The notes under the pieces are model-generated. The model was given only the letters and a program-made list of their open reading frames with translations, was not told the DNA's origin and did not search any database. A stretch of 64,000 nucleotides of DNA from Legionellaceae bacterium. Lineage in GTDB: Bacteria; Pseudomonadota; Gammaproteobacteria; Legionellales; Legionellaceae. Position numbers and translations under genes: made by a program. The stretch covers positions 62,001-126,000 of the forward strand of contig JARGOS010000004.1 of the NCBI GenBank assembly GCA_029212505.1, in the 5' to 3' direction. This document shows, one piece after another, positions 9,220 through 19,022 of the stretch (position 1 is its first letter; the number at the start of each line of letters is the position of its first letter).

Positions 9220-9918
9220 ATGCAACATACCAGCGTACTGAGTTACTTTTTAGGAGCCGGTTTTGTGGTGAAATCGGTGATGTTTATCTTGTTGATGGCG
9301 TCGATTGTATCGTGGGCCTTAATTATTCAGCGTGCTTGGTACTTTAAGAAAAAGCAGGAAAGTTACGATGCCTTTACGACACAATTTTGGAATACACCGG
9401 ATTTAAGCCTATTTTATAAAGAACTGAATAATAATCCGGAGCGTCAACAAGGTTTAGCCGGTATTTTTCATGCGGGTTTCAAAGAATTTCTGCGCATGAA
9501 TAAACACGGCAAGGTCTTGCTGGAACCGATTGAGCGCGTGATGCAAATTAAGCATGCCAAAGAAGAAGAAGCGTTGGAGCAGCATTTGCCTTGGTTCGCT
9601 TCGGTGGGATCGATTGCCGTATACATTGGTTTATTTGGCACCGTGTGGGGCATCATGATGTCATTACAAGACTTAGGAAATGCACAGCAAGCGACGATTG
9701 CGATGGTTGCTCCCGGTATATCAGAAGCGTTGGTAGCCACAGCGCTCGGGCTTTTTACGGCGATTCCTGCGGTGGTTGCTTATAACCGTTATCGTACCCG
9801 TGTTGAAACGTTCTTGAATCGTTACGATATTTTTCAAGAAGAGCTGCTGGCACTGATTGTTCAACAAACCGCGTCGGCACCTGTAGAAGTTGAATCAGCT
9901 GAGGTTGAAGCGGTATGA
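9220..9918 (+). CDS. tolQ: Tol-Pal system inner membrane protein TolQ
   Basis: TolQ forms the proton-driven motor of the Tol system with TolR and acts in outer membrane invagination during division. The 232-residue protein has three membrane segments: one near residues 13-35 and two in the conserved C-terminal half (SVGSIAVYIGLFGTVWGIM and ISEALVATALGLFTAIPAV). The MotA/TolQ/ExbB signature is intact. A good ribosome site (AGGAGA) precedes the ATG. Its end overlaps the tolR start (ATGA). Confidence 0.96.
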   Translation: MQHTSVLSYFLGAGFVVKSVMFILLMASIVSWALIIQRAWYFKKKQESYDAFTTQFWNTPDLSLFYKELNNNPERQQGLAGIFHAGFKEFLRMNKHGKVLLEPIERVMQIKHAKEEEALEQHLPWFASVGSIAVYIGLFGTVWGIMMSLQDLGNAQQATIAMVAPGISEALVATALGLFTAIPAVVAYNRYRTRVETFLNRYDIFQEELLALIVQQTASAPVEVESAEVEAV

Positions 9919-10394
9919 GCTTGAAACAAAAACGCGGTGCTAAGCGTGGTTCTAAACGTCATATTGTGGATATTAATGTGGTGCCTTATGTCGATGTCAT
10001 GTTGGTGCTCATGGTGATTTTTATGATCACAGCGCCCATGCTCACGCAAGGTGTTACCGTTGATTTACCCAAAGCTATCAGTAAGACGTTAAAAACTAGT
10101 TCACGCGAGCCGATTATTGTGTCGGTTGATAAATCTGGCAGTTATTTTTTGAATATTCATGCGCAACCGAATGCCTCGTTACCGCCTCATGATTTAATGG
10201 TGCGTGTTGCAGCAGAAATAGCACTTGCTCGTGAAACAGGTGAACCCGCTCATGTTTTAGTTAAGGGCGACCAGGGTGTGGCCTATGGTAAAGTGGTGGA
10301 GGCTATGGCGTTGCTTAAGCAAGCGGGGGCTGAAAACGTCGGGCTTGTGACGGATTCGACCGGCATGATGCCTTCAGGAGAGAAAACGGCATGA
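9915..10394 (+). CDS. tolR: Tol-Pal system protein TolR
   Basis: TolR is a single-pass ExbD-family protein that couples the TolQ proton channel to TolA. The segment IVDINVVPYVDVMLVLMVIF contains the conserved membrane aspartate, and the periplasmic domain ends in VKGDQGVAYGKVVEAMALLKQAG, typical of TolR. At 159 residues it is of usual size. It overlaps tolQ and tolA by 4 bases each, so the three are translationally coupled. Confidence 0.96.
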   Translation: MSLKQKRGAKRGSKRHIVDINVVPYVDVMLVLMVIFMITAPMLTQGVTVDLPKAISKTLKTSSREPIIVSVDKSGSYFLNIHAQPNASLPPHDLMVRVAAEIALARETGEPAHVLVKGDQGVAYGKVVEAMALLKQAGAENVGLVTDSTGMMPSGEKTA

Positions 10395-11311
10395 GATACG
10401 ATAAATCTTACCGCGTAGCACTGGCTTCAGCGATTGCACTACACGGGCTTTTATTACTGGCATTAATCATACATCCTGAGTCGTCAAGACGTCCGGTGTT
10501 ACATCATGAAGCGAAGCGTGATAATACACCGTCTGAATCTAAAAAATTAGACGAGCGCATGAAAGAGCCTAAAATTATTCATGCGGTGAGTGTGAATTCA
10601 CAGGAAGTGCAAGAAGCGGTGACGCGTCTTAAAACCGCACGTGCTGAAGAACGTCGTGTTGAAGCTAATCGACAACGTAAACTTAAAAACCAGGCGGATG
10701 CAGCACGACGTCTTCGTGTGCAAGAACAGCAGCGACTCCAGCAACTGAAAGCTGAGCAAGCACGCTTGGCTGAAAAACGACGTCAAGCTTTAGCTGAAAA
10801 TAAAAAAATGCTTCAAGATATGAATAAGCAAAAAGAAGCAGAAGAAAAACGTATTCTCGCCATGAAACAAGAGCAGGCAGCCATGCGTAAGCAGCAGGAA
10901 GCTGAAGCGGCTAAACTTGCCAAGCTTAAACAAGCAGAAAAAGAACGTGAAGCACGCGAAAAAGAACAAGCGCGACTTGAAGCAGAGCGTGAAGAAGTCG
11001 CGAACCGCGCCCGTGTGGCTGGGATTGTTGATAAATATAAAGCGTTGATTTTAGGCGCGATTAGCCGCCAGTGGATTTTACCGGATCAAGTCAACAGTCA
11101 GCTCGCCAGTCGTTTTAAAATTAGGCTTGCGCCTAATGGGGGTGTGCTTGATGTTAATTTAATTCGTAGCAGTGGCGATCCTATTCTGGATCGCTCGGCA
11201 CAGGCGGCTATTTATAAAGCATCACCGCTGCCGGTGCCTGACGATCCTGCTGCATTTAATTTATTCCGTGAGATAACGCTTACGGTTCGACCTGAAAATG
11301 TGAGGGGGTAA
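10391..11311 (+). CDS. tolA: TolA
   Basis: TolA spans the periplasm from the inner membrane to outer-membrane partners. The 306-residue protein has one N-terminal membrane helix (residues about 8-26), a long Lys/Glu/Ala/Gln-rich helical rod (about 60-210) and a C-terminal D3-like domain (YKALILGAISRQWILP to EITLTVRP) of the TonB/TolA fold. The repetitive rod makes the gene strongly A/G-rich. It is coupled to tolR and is followed by tolB after 6 bases. Confidence 0.94.
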   Translation: MRYDKSYRVALASAIALHGLLLLALIIHPESSRRPVLHHEAKRDNTPSESKKLDERMKEPKIIHAVSVNSQEVQEAVTRLKTARAEERRVEANRQRKLKNQADAARRLRVQEQQRLQQLKAEQARLAEKRRQALAENKKMLQDMNKQKEAEEKRILAMKQEQAAMRKQQEAEAAKLAKLKQAEKEREAREKEQARLEAEREEVANRARVAGIVDKYKALILGAISRQWILPDQVNSQLASRFKIRLAPNGGVLDVNLIRSSGDPILDRSAQAAIYKASPLPVPDDPAAFNLFREITLTVRPENVRG

Positions 11312-11317
11312 TACCTG

Positions 11318-12577
11318 ATGATTCGTTTATTACTCATCAGCTTCTGCTTGTTCTCAGGCAGTGTGCTGGCGGTTAATTTGGAGTTGACACAAGGTGTCAA
11401 CAAAGCTTTACCCATTGGTATTGATGGTTTTGGCCAAAGTGCTGAGGCACGCGCACTTGTGGGGGTGATTGATGGCGATCTTAATCTTTCAGGGCAGTTT
11501 AAGCTCGTTGCTGCGCCACGGGCGTGGCGTGATGAAACCTCATTAGCTATCTGGAAAGATCTGGGTGTTGATAGTGTACTTTCAGGAAAAATCACACCTA
11601 CAGAAGATAAGCGCTATCAAGTAGATATTGAGCTTGTGGATGTTGCTGCGCGGGGTGTGCCGTTGCTTACACAAAGTTATCAGGTTGAGGCGAGTGAGCT
11701 GCATGCGTTAGCGCATCATATTAGCGATGAAGTCTATCAAAAATTAACAGGGATACGCGGTGTTTTTTCAACACGCATTGCTTATGTTCTCGTAAAGCGC
11801 AAGCGAAATAATACGCAATACTCGCTTGAGATCTCAGACATGGATGGTCGTCATCCACAGAGCTTGTTAATCTCGACCGATCCGCTGATGTCGCCAGCGT
11901 GGTCTCCGAATGGTCGAGAAATAGCTTATGTGTCGTTTGAGAAGAAACGTGCCCAAGTGTTTATTGTTTCGGTAGAAACGGGTGAGCGTCGCTTAGTCAC
12001 GGATTTTCCTGGAATCAACGGTGCACCGGCATGGTCACCGGACGGTAAGCATTTGGCCGTGGTGTTATCTAAAGGCGGAACACCCAAAATATACAGCGTT
12101 AATCTTGTTTCGGGACACATGAAGCAATTAACGTTTGGTAACGCGATTGATACCGAGCCTCGTTATGCTTCAGACGGTCAGTCACTGTTGTTTACCTCAG
12201 GCCGAGGTGGGGCGCCTCAGGTTTATCGATTAGACTTAGCCAGTGGTGATGTCAAGCGGATGACGTTTGATGGTAATTACAATGCACGAGCATCGTACAC
12301 ACCTAATTTACGACACATGATCATGCTTCATCGAGAAGATAAAAAGTTTAATATTGGTGTGCAAGCGCTGGATACGGGACGTGTTACTGTGTTGACGGAT
12401 TCTGAAGCGGATGAATCGCCCTCGCTCGCACCGAATGGGCGTTTTGTGATTTATGCAACGCATGTTCGCGATCAAGGCGTGTTGGCGATGGTGTCGGTGG
12501 ATGGTCGTGTGCAACGCGCTTTTCCAGCGCGAGATGGCGATATTCAAGAGCCTGCATGGTCACCGTTTTTCGGATGA
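11318..12577 (+). CDS. tolB: Tol-Pal system translocation protein TolB
   Basis: TolB is a periplasmic beta-propeller that binds Pal and TolA. It has a signal peptide ([18 protein letters not shown]), an N-terminal anticodon-binding-like domain (about 20-150) and C-terminal propeller repeats of the [15 protein letters not shown] type seen at least four times. At 419 residues it is of normal length. Its stop overlaps the start of the nuclease gene (ATGA). Pal and CpoB, which usually follow, are missing here. Confidence 0.96.
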   Translation: MIRLLLISFCLFSGSVLAVNLELTQGVNKALPIGIDGFGQSAEARALVGVIDGDLNLSGQFKLVAAPRAWRDETSLAIWKDLGVDSVLSGKITPTEDKRYQVDIELVDVAARGVPLLTQSYQVEASELHALAHHISDEVYQKLTGIRGVFSTRIAYVLVKRKRNNTQYSLEISDMDGRHPQSLLISTDPLMSPAWSPNGREIAYVSFEKKRAQVFIVSVETGERRLVTDFPGINGAPAWSPDGKHLAVVLSKGGTPKIYSVNLVSGHMKQLTFGNAIDTEPRYASDGQSLLFTSGRGGAPQVYRLDLASGDVKRMTFDGNYNARASYTPNLRHMIMLHREDKKFNIGVQALDTGRVTVLTDSEADESPSLAPNGRFVIYATHVRDQGVLAMVSVDGRVQRAFPARDGDIQEPAWSPFFG

Positions 12578-13419
12578 AATATTTTTCTATGCTGGCTGTT
12601 TTATGGGGGGTGTTTTCACCCCTTTCTGCTTTGGCGTGGAACGCTGAAGGGCACCGTGTGATAGCGCAGATTGCTTATGATTACATGACGCCTACGGCGA
12701 AAGCACGGTTTCAGGTGGCGCATCCTGCGCTTGATAAGCAGCAAAAGTCACCGTCGTTTATTGAAGCGGCTGCATGGCTTGATACGATACGCAAGCAAGA
12801 TTCAAAAGCACTCAGTGCGATGCATTACATCGATCTTCCGATTTTAACGCAAGGCATGCATGCCCCCAAGCCTAATCCAATGAACGGTTTGATTGCTTAT
12901 CATCAATCACGCAACTTACTTCTTGATTTGCACGCATCATCGCTTGAGCGCGTTGTTGCTTTACGTGTTTTGATTCATGTTGCAGGTGATCTGCATCAGC
13001 CCTTGCATACCGCCACACGGGTAAGTCGTGCTTATCCTGATGGTGATGCAGGAGGTAATCGCGTCCATCTACCTCGAAATAAAATTGCAAAAAATCTTCA
13101 TGCCTATTGGGACAGGGCTGGCGGTGCTTTACTTTATCAAGCCGATGACCGCCCTACAAAACAAAGGGTCAGGCTGCGCTCGCGTGCACTTGAAGATAAC
13201 TGGCCGTGTCAGCTGAATCGGATGGATAAAGACCCTGAGCACTGGGTTACTGAGTCACATGATTTAGCGGTATCAGAGGCGTATTCTATGACCGCTAAAA
13301 ACTTTTCAAGTGGTGCGTATCAATCCACGGTGTCACGTGTGGCAGCTAAACGCCTTGCGGTTGCAGGCTGCCGGCTTGCTGCCGTGCTCAATCAAATCGA
13401 TGCGCATCTAGCAGCGTGA
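12574..13419 (+). CDS. Secreted S1/P1-type zinc nuclease
   Basis: Phospholipase C/P1 nuclease-fold enzyme, expected to cut single-stranded nucleic acids or RNA in the periplasm or outside the cell. The ATG at 12574 overlaps the tolB stop and gives a signal peptide ending in ALA, so the mature protein begins [10 protein letters not shown]; an N-terminal tryptophan and early histidine are zinc ligands in this family. Further ligands are in [23 protein letters not shown] and NLHAYWD, with the loop GDAGGN. All expected metal-binding motifs are present, so the enzyme is probably active. Coupling to tolB is unusual and may only reflect insertion downstream of the operon. Confidence 0.92.
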   Translation: MKYFSMLAVLWGVFSPLSALAWNAEGHRVIAQIAYDYMTPTAKARFQVAHPALDKQQKSPSFIEAAAWLDTIRKQDSKALSAMHYIDLPILTQGMHAPKPNPMNGLIAYHQSRNLLLDLHASSLERVVALRVLIHVAGDLHQPLHTATRVSRAYPDGDAGGNRVHLPRNKIAKNLHAYWDRAGGALLYQADDRPTKQRVRLRSRALEDNWPCQLNRMDKDPEHWVTESHDLAVSEAYSMTAKNFSSGAYQSTVSRVAAKRLAVAGCRLAAVLNQIDAHLAA

Positions 13420-13698
13420 AGCCTGGCTTGATGAAAAATGAAACGCTTGGTCTATCGCTGTTGTCGCTTGCAGCTCAAACTGTTGAAGGGTTGTTGCATT
13501 TAAAAATTCCAGTTCATATTGAATCGCAGCTTCAGCATGGTCATGCATCGCCTGGGTTATCTCATGATTTTCAAGACGACAGGTTAATTTTTTCGTCATG
13601 GCTTCTGCGAGTAATTGGCATTGCTGATCAAAATCTTCTGAAGATTCTGCAGCAGAAAAGAAGCGGGGACTCGCAGATTTTGGAGCACTTTTTTTCAT
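13408..13698 (-). CDS. Small hypothetical protein
   Basis: A 96-residue, mostly helical acidic protein of unknown function starting MKKSAPKSASPRFFSAAE. The longer frame (to 13767) was cut back to the ATG at 13698, which has AGGTGA at good spacing. It runs the same way as the PAP2 gene just upstream (gap 25 bases) and overlaps the 3' end of the nuclease gene by 12 bases, tail to tail. A plus-strand frame covers the same stretch but lacks a ribosome site, so this strand is preferred. Confidence 0.6.
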   Translation of the reverse strand: MKKSAPKSASPRFFSAAESSEDFDQQCQLLAEAMTKKLTCRLENHEITQAMHDHAEAAIQYELEFLNATTLQQFELQATTAIDQAFHFSSSQASRC

Positions 13699-13723
13699 AG
13701 TAATCACCTGTTGCCTCATAAGT

Positions 13724-14638
13724 TTAGTTTTGACGACTATAATGCTGAATACGATGTGCAAAAACAAGTATGGCAGCGCTTGCCATCACATCCAAAATAT
13801 AATGCCAACCGAGTAATACGCATGATGCCACCATGCTTATATTGAACAGAAGTAAAGCTCTAAAAGCCCATTTCCAATCGCGTACAAGCCACACACAAAG
13901 CCAAGCCCAAATTACATGAAACGAGGGAAGCGCGACTAAGCCTCCTGCTTGTGTACTGGGCTTAATATGTGCATGAATTTGTTTGAACTTAAGCTCTGTG
14001 GCATGTTGTGCTTCGGTAAAATAAGGGCTGTCAATCACGCTTGCCGGCGCTGTGGTTGGAAAAAAATAATAAAAACTAAAACCAATCAGTCCAGTAAATA
14101 AAAGTAAAAAATAATATTCACGAAGTCGTTCAAAACGTCCGAAAATAATCATAATTAAAGGCAGGTAGGTTAGTTGATAGGTTAGCGATTCATAAACCGA
14201 AGTCATGCCTGCATACAGTGTGGGGTGCGCGTGACTCCAGGCCATCATGCTGGAAAAATCAATCTTCATCCATGCGCTTAAGCGTACAATGTGATGGTCA
14301 ATTGGAGAAAAAGGGGTGTATTGAACGGCATTGCTGCCGATGATCATTAACATCATACTACCAAAGAAAAAAAATATTTCTTTGATGCGTTGTGTTACGT
14401 GATGTGTTGAGTGGTATTGAAGGCAAAAACCAAGATAAATTAACATGATAGATGTACTTACGCTTATCATGTTGGTAGGAAAATAGTTATTTCCGGGATA
14501 GTGGGTGTGGGTTGCATTAATTGCTAGAGCAAGCGATGAAAAACCAAAGAAAAGTAAAACAACCCAACACAAGAATTTATGTTGGGTGAATGCCTGAAAT
14601 ACGTTATTTTTAAAGCGTTCTAATTGCGTTAATTGCAC
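13724..14638 (-). CDS. PAP2-family (Aur1-like) membrane protein
   Basis: A 304-residue membrane protein with about six hydrophobic segments. The phosphatase signature is of the PAP2_3 type: GGLVALPSFHVIWAW supplies the C2 serine-histidine part and GWHYILDVMAS the C3 histidine-aspartate pair. Relatives act as lipid phosphatases or as inositol-phosphorylceramide-synthase-like head-group transferases; the substrate here is unknown. The start is a GTG inside the csrA 3' end (10-base overlap) with GAGG upstream, so translation is probably coupled to csrA. Confidence 0.8.
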   Translation of the reverse strand: MQLTQLERFKNNVFQAFTQHKFLCWVVLLFFGFSSLALAINATHTHYPGNNYFPTNMISVSTSIMLIYLGFCLQYHSTHHVTQRIKEIFFFFGSMMLMIIGSNAVQYTPFSPIDHHIVRLSAWMKIDFSSMMAWSHAHPTLYAGMTSVYESLTYQLTYLPLIMIIFGRFERLREYYFLLLFTGLIGFSFYYFFPTTAPASVIDSPYFTEAQHATELKFKQIHAHIKPSTQAGGLVALPSFHVIWAWLCVWLVRDWKWAFRALLLFNISMVASCVLLGWHYILDVMASAAILVFAHRIQHYSRQN

Positions 14639-14835
14639 ACAGAGTTAGCCTCTTCTTCTTCTTGCTTTTTGATGGCAAGGTAAACTTCTTCGCGATGTAC
14701 CTTGAGTGAGCGGGGTGCATCGACACCAAATTTAATATGCCCGTGCTCTTGTGTTTTAAAAGCGACCACGCGAGCGGTTTTGCCGTCGACAGAAAGCATT
14801 AAAGGTTCTTCGAAATCGACCGTTATAATATTCAT
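14629..14835 (-). CDS. csrA: Divergent CsrA-family RNA-binding regulator
   Basis: CsrA binds GGA-containing hairpins near ribosome sites and controls translation of stationary-phase and virulence genes. This 68-residue protein keeps the second half of the family pattern (HIKFGVDAPRSLKVHREEVY, including the key arginine of VHRE), but the first strand reads MNIITVDFEEPL where canonical CsrA has LTRR and GE. That strand contributes to RNA binding, so target choice may differ; it is probably an accessory paralogue. It is divergent from the saccharopine dehydrogenase gene and overlaps the PAP2 gene. The hybrid kinase at 27883 is of the type that controls Csr systems. Confidence 0.85.
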   Translation of the reverse strand: MNIITVDFEEPLMLSVDGKTARVVAFKTQEHGHIKFGVDAPRSLKVHREEVYLAIKKQEEEEANSVCN

Positions 14836-14915
14836 TAATAACCTAAATTCTTTATTTTTTAAGATGTTATAACGTATCGATTTAATAAAATCAATTAAAA
14901 TATAAAAATATAAGG

Positions 14916-16010
14916 ATGATGATGATACCTATCTTGGTTGCAGGTGCAGGAAAAATTGGTAGTTTAATTGCTTGTCTTTTAGTAGAAACACAGGACTATG
15001 AGGTGCATTTGGCCGATCTTGATTTTAAGATGTCTGATACTGTGCGATTATTAAAAGCGAGACCTGATATTAAAACCGTTTGCTTGGATGTAAAAAATCA
15101 AGCTGCTGTGCAAGCTTATTTAAAAAAACACGGTGTGATTGCCGTGATTTCGAGCTTACCTTATTTTCTTAATGTAGATATGGCTGAAGCGGCCAAAGCT
15201 GCCGGCAGTCATTATTTTGATTTAACCGAAGCTATTGCTGTCGCTGCAAAAATTAAAGCGCTCGCGCACCATGCATCCACGGTCTTTGTCCCCCAATGTG
15301 GGCTTGCACCAGGTTTTGTAAGCATGGTGGCGCATGGTTTATTACAAAAGTTTGACGTGTGTCATACGGCTAAATTGCGTGTGGGCGCCTTGCCACAGAA
15401 TACCAGCAATGCTTTGCATTATTCGTTGACCTGGTCAACCGAGGGCTTAATCAATGAATACGGTGAATTGTGCACTGCAATTCAGCATGGCAAACAGGTG
15501 ATGCTCGCACCGCTCGAGGGCTTAGAATCACTTCAAATTGATGGTGATGCGTACGAAGCGTTTCATACCTCCGGTGGGCTTGGAGGGTTGGGAAGCTTAT
15601 ATGAAGGTAAAATTCAGCATTTAGATTATAAAACCATTCGGCACCCAGGGCACTGCGAAAAAATGCGTTTTCTTATGCATACATTACAGCTGAATCAAGA
15701 TCGTAAATTATTAAAACAAATTTTAGAGCGCGCTATTCCTAAAACGTATCAAGATAGGGTGCTTATATATGTATCGGTTGAAGGTATCAAACAGGGTGAG
15801 TTGATTGAAGAAAGTTATGTTAAGAATATCTATCCTAAAACCATCGCGGGCATCACGTGGTCGGCGATACAAGTATGCACCGCCTCATCAGTTTGTGCTG
15901 TACTCGAACTTGTATTGCAAGCTAAAAAGCCGCTCAAAGGCTTAGTACTTCAGGAGCATTTTGATATGAATAACATACTTAAGAATCGTTTTGGACGTTG
16001 CTATGCTTAA
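14916..16010 (+). CDS. Saccharopine dehydrogenase family protein
   Basis: An NAD(P)-dependent oxidoreductase with an N-terminal Rossmann fold ([17 protein letters not shown], then VHLADLD) and the saccharopine dehydrogenase C-terminal domain ([32 protein letters not shown]). At 364 residues it resembles the stand-alone enzymes that release glutamate and aminoadipate semialdehyde from saccharopine. The ATG follows AAGG. It overlaps the next gene, which encodes the dehydrogenase for that semialdehyde, which supports a lysine-catabolic role. No lysine-ketoglutarate reductase is seen beside it. Confidence 0.87.
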   Translation: MMMIPILVAGAGKIGSLIACLLVETQDYEVHLADLDFKMSDTVRLLKARPDIKTVCLDVKNQAAVQAYLKKHGVIAVISSLPYFLNVDMAEAAKAAGSHYFDLTEAIAVAAKIKALAHHASTVFVPQCGLAPGFVSMVAHGLLQKFDVCHTAKLRVGALPQNTSNALHYSLTWSTEGLINEYGELCTAIQHGKQVMLAPLEGLESLQIDGDAYEAFHTSGGLGGLGSLYEGKIQHLDYKTIRHPGHCEKMRFLMHTLQLNQDRKLLKQILERAIPKTYQDRVLIYVSVEGIKQGELIEESYVKNIYPKTIAGITWSAIQVCTASSVCAVLELVLQAKKPLKGLVLQEHFDMNNILKNRFGRCYA

Positions 16011-17520
16011 AACATCGTGGGATCTTCATGAGATTAATCCAGGAGCCTACAGTGGCTATGATTGGACGAGTGCTGTTGCCGAAGGTGATATAGCATCATG
16101 TAACCCAGCGACCGAGGAGTGCATTGCTAAGGTCTCTGGATGCACGGTATCAGACTATGATGAGGTGATGCGACGCGCAGAGCAGGCTTTTATTGCGTGG
16201 CGTACAACACCGGCCCCACAGCGTGGCGAAATTATTCGTCAAATCGGTGATGCGCTTCGGCAGCATAAATCTCATTTAGGTACGTTGATTTCACTTGAAA
16301 TGGGTAAATCAAAGCAAGAAGGGCTGGGTGAAGTGCAAGAAATGATTGATATGGCAGATTTTGCTTTGGGTCAGTCACGCATGCTGTATGGGAAAACCAT
16401 GCACTCAGAACGCCCGGAACATCGGTTATATGAGCAATGGCATCCACGGGGTGTGATTGCTGTGATCTCAGCGTTTAATTTTCCAGCGGCTGTATGGGCA
16501 TGGAATGCCTTTCTTGCAGCCATCTGCGGTAATGTGATTGTGTGGAAGCCCTCAAGTCAGGTGCCACTCTGCGCAATTGTGATTCATCAATTATGTGCAG
16601 CTGTATTAAAAGCCAATCAAGCACCGGCTATTTTTTCATTGATTATACCGGCGTCGCGTAAGGTATCAGAAAAAATATTAGATGACACACGTCTGCCTTT
16701 GGTGTCGTTTACGGGATCAACGGCCGTCGGTAAGCATGTGGCTGCACGTGTGGCGGCGCGACTTGGGCAATCTATTTTAGAATTGGGTGGAAATAACGCA
16801 ATCATTTTGGATGAAAGTGCTCATTTAGAGCAAGCCATTCCAGCGATTGTGTTTGGAGCCTTAGGTACAGCCGGTCAGCGATGCACCACCACGCGTCGTT
16901 TGTTTGTGCATGAGCGTTTATATACTGATGTGGTGGAGCGTTTGAAGCATGCTTATGCTCAAATTACGCTCGGCGATCCATTGGATTCAAAACATCTGAT
17001 GGGGCCCTTAATTAATCGTGATGCGGTTAAGCACTATGAAGTTGTGATGCGCGAAATCATAGCCTCAGGGGGTAAAGTTGTGTTTGGGGGAAACGTCTTA
17101 GATGGGCCGGGTTGTTTTGTAGAGCCGACGCTGATTACGGATCTTGATAACCATCATGCTTTAGTTCAACAAGAAACGTTTGCGCCTATTTTATATATCA
17201 TGAAATATCAAAATTTTGACGAGGCGATTGCACGACAAAACGATGTACCCCAAGGGCTTTCATCGGCTTTATTTACGCAGAACTTTAAGCAGGCCGAGCG
17301 TTATTTAAGTGCATGTGGCAGTGATTGTGGGCTCGCCAATATTAATATCGGTACATCAGGTGCTGAGATCGGTGGTGCATTTGGTGGTGAAAAAGAAACG
17401 GGGGGTGGGCGTGAGTCGGGATCCGATGCTTGGAAGGCCTACATGCGTCGTCAAACCAACACCTTAAACTGGGGCGATGCGCTACCGCTCGCTCAAGGTA
17501 TTCGTTTTGATTTAAACTAA
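16003..17520 (+). CDS. Aldehyde dehydrogenase, ALDH7-like (aminoadipate semialdehyde dehydrogenase)
   Basis: NAD(P)-dependent aldehyde dehydrogenase. Visible motifs are [20 protein letters not shown], the cofactor segment [10 protein letters not shown], catalytic glutamate in ILELGGNNA and catalytic cysteine in [11 protein letters not shown], with [20 protein letters not shown] near the end as in ALDH7/piperideine-6-carboxylate dehydrogenases. The ATG at 16003 overlaps the previous gene by 8 bases. With that gene it would carry saccharopine to aminoadipate and glutamate. Family assignment is firm; the substrate follows from context. Confidence 0.88.
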   Translation: MLKTSWDLHEINPGAYSGYDWTSAVAEGDIASCNPATEECIAKVSGCTVSDYDEVMRRAEQAFIAWRTTPAPQRGEIIRQIGDALRQHKSHLGTLISLEMGKSKQEGLGEVQEMIDMADFALGQSRMLYGKTMHSERPEHRLYEQWHPRGVIAVISAFNFPAAVWAWNAFLAAICGNVIVWKPSSQVPLCAIVIHQLCAAVLKANQAPAIFSLIIPASRKVSEKILDDTRLPLVSFTGSTAVGKHVAARVAARLGQSILELGGNNAIILDESAHLEQAIPAIVFGALGTAGQRCTTTRRLFVHERLYTDVVERLKHAYAQITLGDPLDSKHLMGPLINRDAVKHYEVVMREIIASGGKVVFGGNVLDGPGCFVEPTLITDLDNHHALVQQETFAPILYIMKYQNFDEAIARQNDVPQGLSSALFTQNFKQAERYLSACGSDCGLANINIGTSGAEIGGAFGGEKETGGGRESGSDAWKAYMRRQTNTLNWGDALPLAQGIRFDLN

Positions 17521-17527
17521 CGTATAT

Positions 17528-17594
17528 GGTAACTGCTCGCACACCGCCTACGCCCTGCGGACAAGCCGCGGCACGTAGGGTACGAGTAGTTACC
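17528..17594 (+). repeat. Short copy of a palindromic hairpin repeat
   Basis: A 67-base element whose ends, GGTAACTGCTCGCA and TACGAGTAGTTACC, are imperfect inverted repeats (12 of 14 positions). The interior holds CCTACG / CGTAGG and CTGCGG-ACAAG-CCGCGG, so the whole unit can fold into one long hairpin. A longer relative lies at 48306-48408. It fills the gap between the convergent ALDH7 and mltD genes and could act as a bidirectional terminator. Its orientation is arbitrary. Confidence 0.8.
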
Positions 17595-19022
17595 TTAGGC
17601 TCTTAATTGAAGCGTTTGACCGGGTTTAAGCCGTTGCGGCATAACATGCGGGTTTAAACTTAACAGTTTTTTGAGTGAAAGATTATTTTGATTGGCAATA
17701 CGCGTTAAGTTATCGCCAGCCTTGACGACATAATCACTCGGGGCACGTTGTTTCCAAATGAGTAGTTCTTGTCCTGGTTGAATCGGATGTTCGTCCCCTA
17801 AATGATTCCAAGCGCGCACCGCTTGTTCTGATGCGCCGTATTTGCGATTGATGGTTTTAAACGTATCGTATTTTTGTACAATATGAATCACTTTATAGGT
17901 GGGTTGATTAAGTATGTGATCCGTGATGTTTTTTGTTGTTTTTGGCCTGGGGATTATTTTAGTATAATTTGGAACCAAAACATACTGACCGGGCTTTACT
18001 TTGTCTGAAGATAGGTGATTGGTGCTTTTAATCAGCGTGGAGTTTATGCCGTATTTTTGTGCAATCACACCTAAGTTTTCCCCTGATTTAACTTGATGAC
18101 GCGACCAGCTGATGTGTTGGTCTTGGGGTAGTTCTGCAAGTTGCTTTGAAAATTCTTGCACATGCGTGATGGGCAATAATAAAGTATAAGGTTGATAGGG
18201 TGCGGTCGCCCAACGGTTGTAATCTGGATTAAGATGAATTAACTCTTGGTAAGAAATACCTGCGAGTTTCGCCGCTTGGCTTAAATCAATTTGTTGCCCA
18301 ACGTTTACTTCTTGAAAATAAGGTTTATTTTTAATAGAGGGCAGCTGAATGTGATAACGGTCAGGGTGTTCGATTATTTCGGCTAATGCGAGCAAGCGCG
18401 GAATGTACGTGCGTGTTTCTTGTGGAAGCTTTAGGTTCCAAAATTTTGCTTTGTCTTTTGATTTTCCGGCGCGTCGAACCGCACGTGCAACATTGCCTTC
18501 ACCAAAATCATAGGCCGCAAAAGCAAGTTGCCAATTCCCCTGAAAAAACTTACCTAAGTAGCGATAATATTTTAGCGCGGCTTCGGTTGATGCTCGAATA
18601 TTTCGTCGTGAGTCCATCCACCAATCACGTTTTAGGCCTAAATCCTTGGCTGTGCCAGGCATAAATTGCCATAAACCTGCGGCGCCCACGCCGGAATAAG
18701 CAAAGGGGTCAAACGCACTTTCGATAATAGGTACTAACGCAATTTCTCCGGGTAGGTTATTTTTTTTAATTTCAGTCACAATATGAAACAAATACGGTTC
18801 CGCTTCGGTAAAGCGCTTGAGGTAGTCGGGGTGTCTTAGCAACCAACGTAATTGCGCCTGCACTTCTGGTCGATGAACTTCATGATCTAGCATAAATTGC
18901 TTACGGAGTACATGCCATACAGTAGGCGTGGTTGCGCGCGTGGCCGCATGCAGGGGGACAGCAACAAAAGATACCAGCAGGAGATAACAACACGCCAGGC
19001 GTGATTGAAGCTTAAATATCAA
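17595..19022 (-). CDS. mltD: Membrane-bound lytic murein transglycosylase D
   Basis: Cleaves peptidoglycan glycan strands to 1,6-anhydro products in the periplasm. The 475-residue protein has a signal peptide ending in LHA, a GH23 lytic transglycosylase domain with the catalytic glutamate in VPIIESAFDPFAYS and AAGLWQFMPGTA, and three C-terminal LysM domains beginning HQVKSGENL, HIVQKYDTFK and YVVKAGDNL. No lipobox cysteine is obvious, so it may be soluble. No ATG is available at the 5' end; the start appears to be TTG at 19022. It ends against the hairpin repeat. Confidence 0.93.
   Translation of the reverse strand: MIFKLQSRLACCYLLLVSFVAVPLHAATRATTPTVWHVLRKQFMLDHEVHRPEVQAQLRWLLRHPDYLKRFTEAEPYLFHIVTEIKKNNLPGEIALVPIIESAFDPFAYSGVGAAGLWQFMPGTAKDLGLKRDWWMDSRRNIRASTEAALKYYRYLGKFFQGNWQLAFAAYDFGEGNVARAVRRAGKSKDKAKFWNLKLPQETRTYIPRLLALAEIIEHPDRYHIQLPSIKNKPYFQEVNVGQQIDLSQAAKLAGISYQELIHLNPDYNRWATAPYQPYTLLLPITHVQEFSKQLAELPQDQHISWSRHQVKSGENLGVIAQKYGINSTLIKSTNHLSSDKVKPGQYVLVPNYTKIIPRPKTTKNITDHILNQPTYKVIHIVQKYDTFKTINRKYGASEQAVRAWNHLGDEHPIQPGQELLIWKQRAPSDYVVKAGDNLTRIANQNNLSLKKLLSLNPHVMPQRLKPGQTLQLRA

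Noticed and set aside
13416..13700. Plus-strand frame of 94 codons after the nuclease
   Set aside because: Same stretch as the minus-strand small gene, which has a good ribosome site and follows the PAP2 gene; the plus frame has none.
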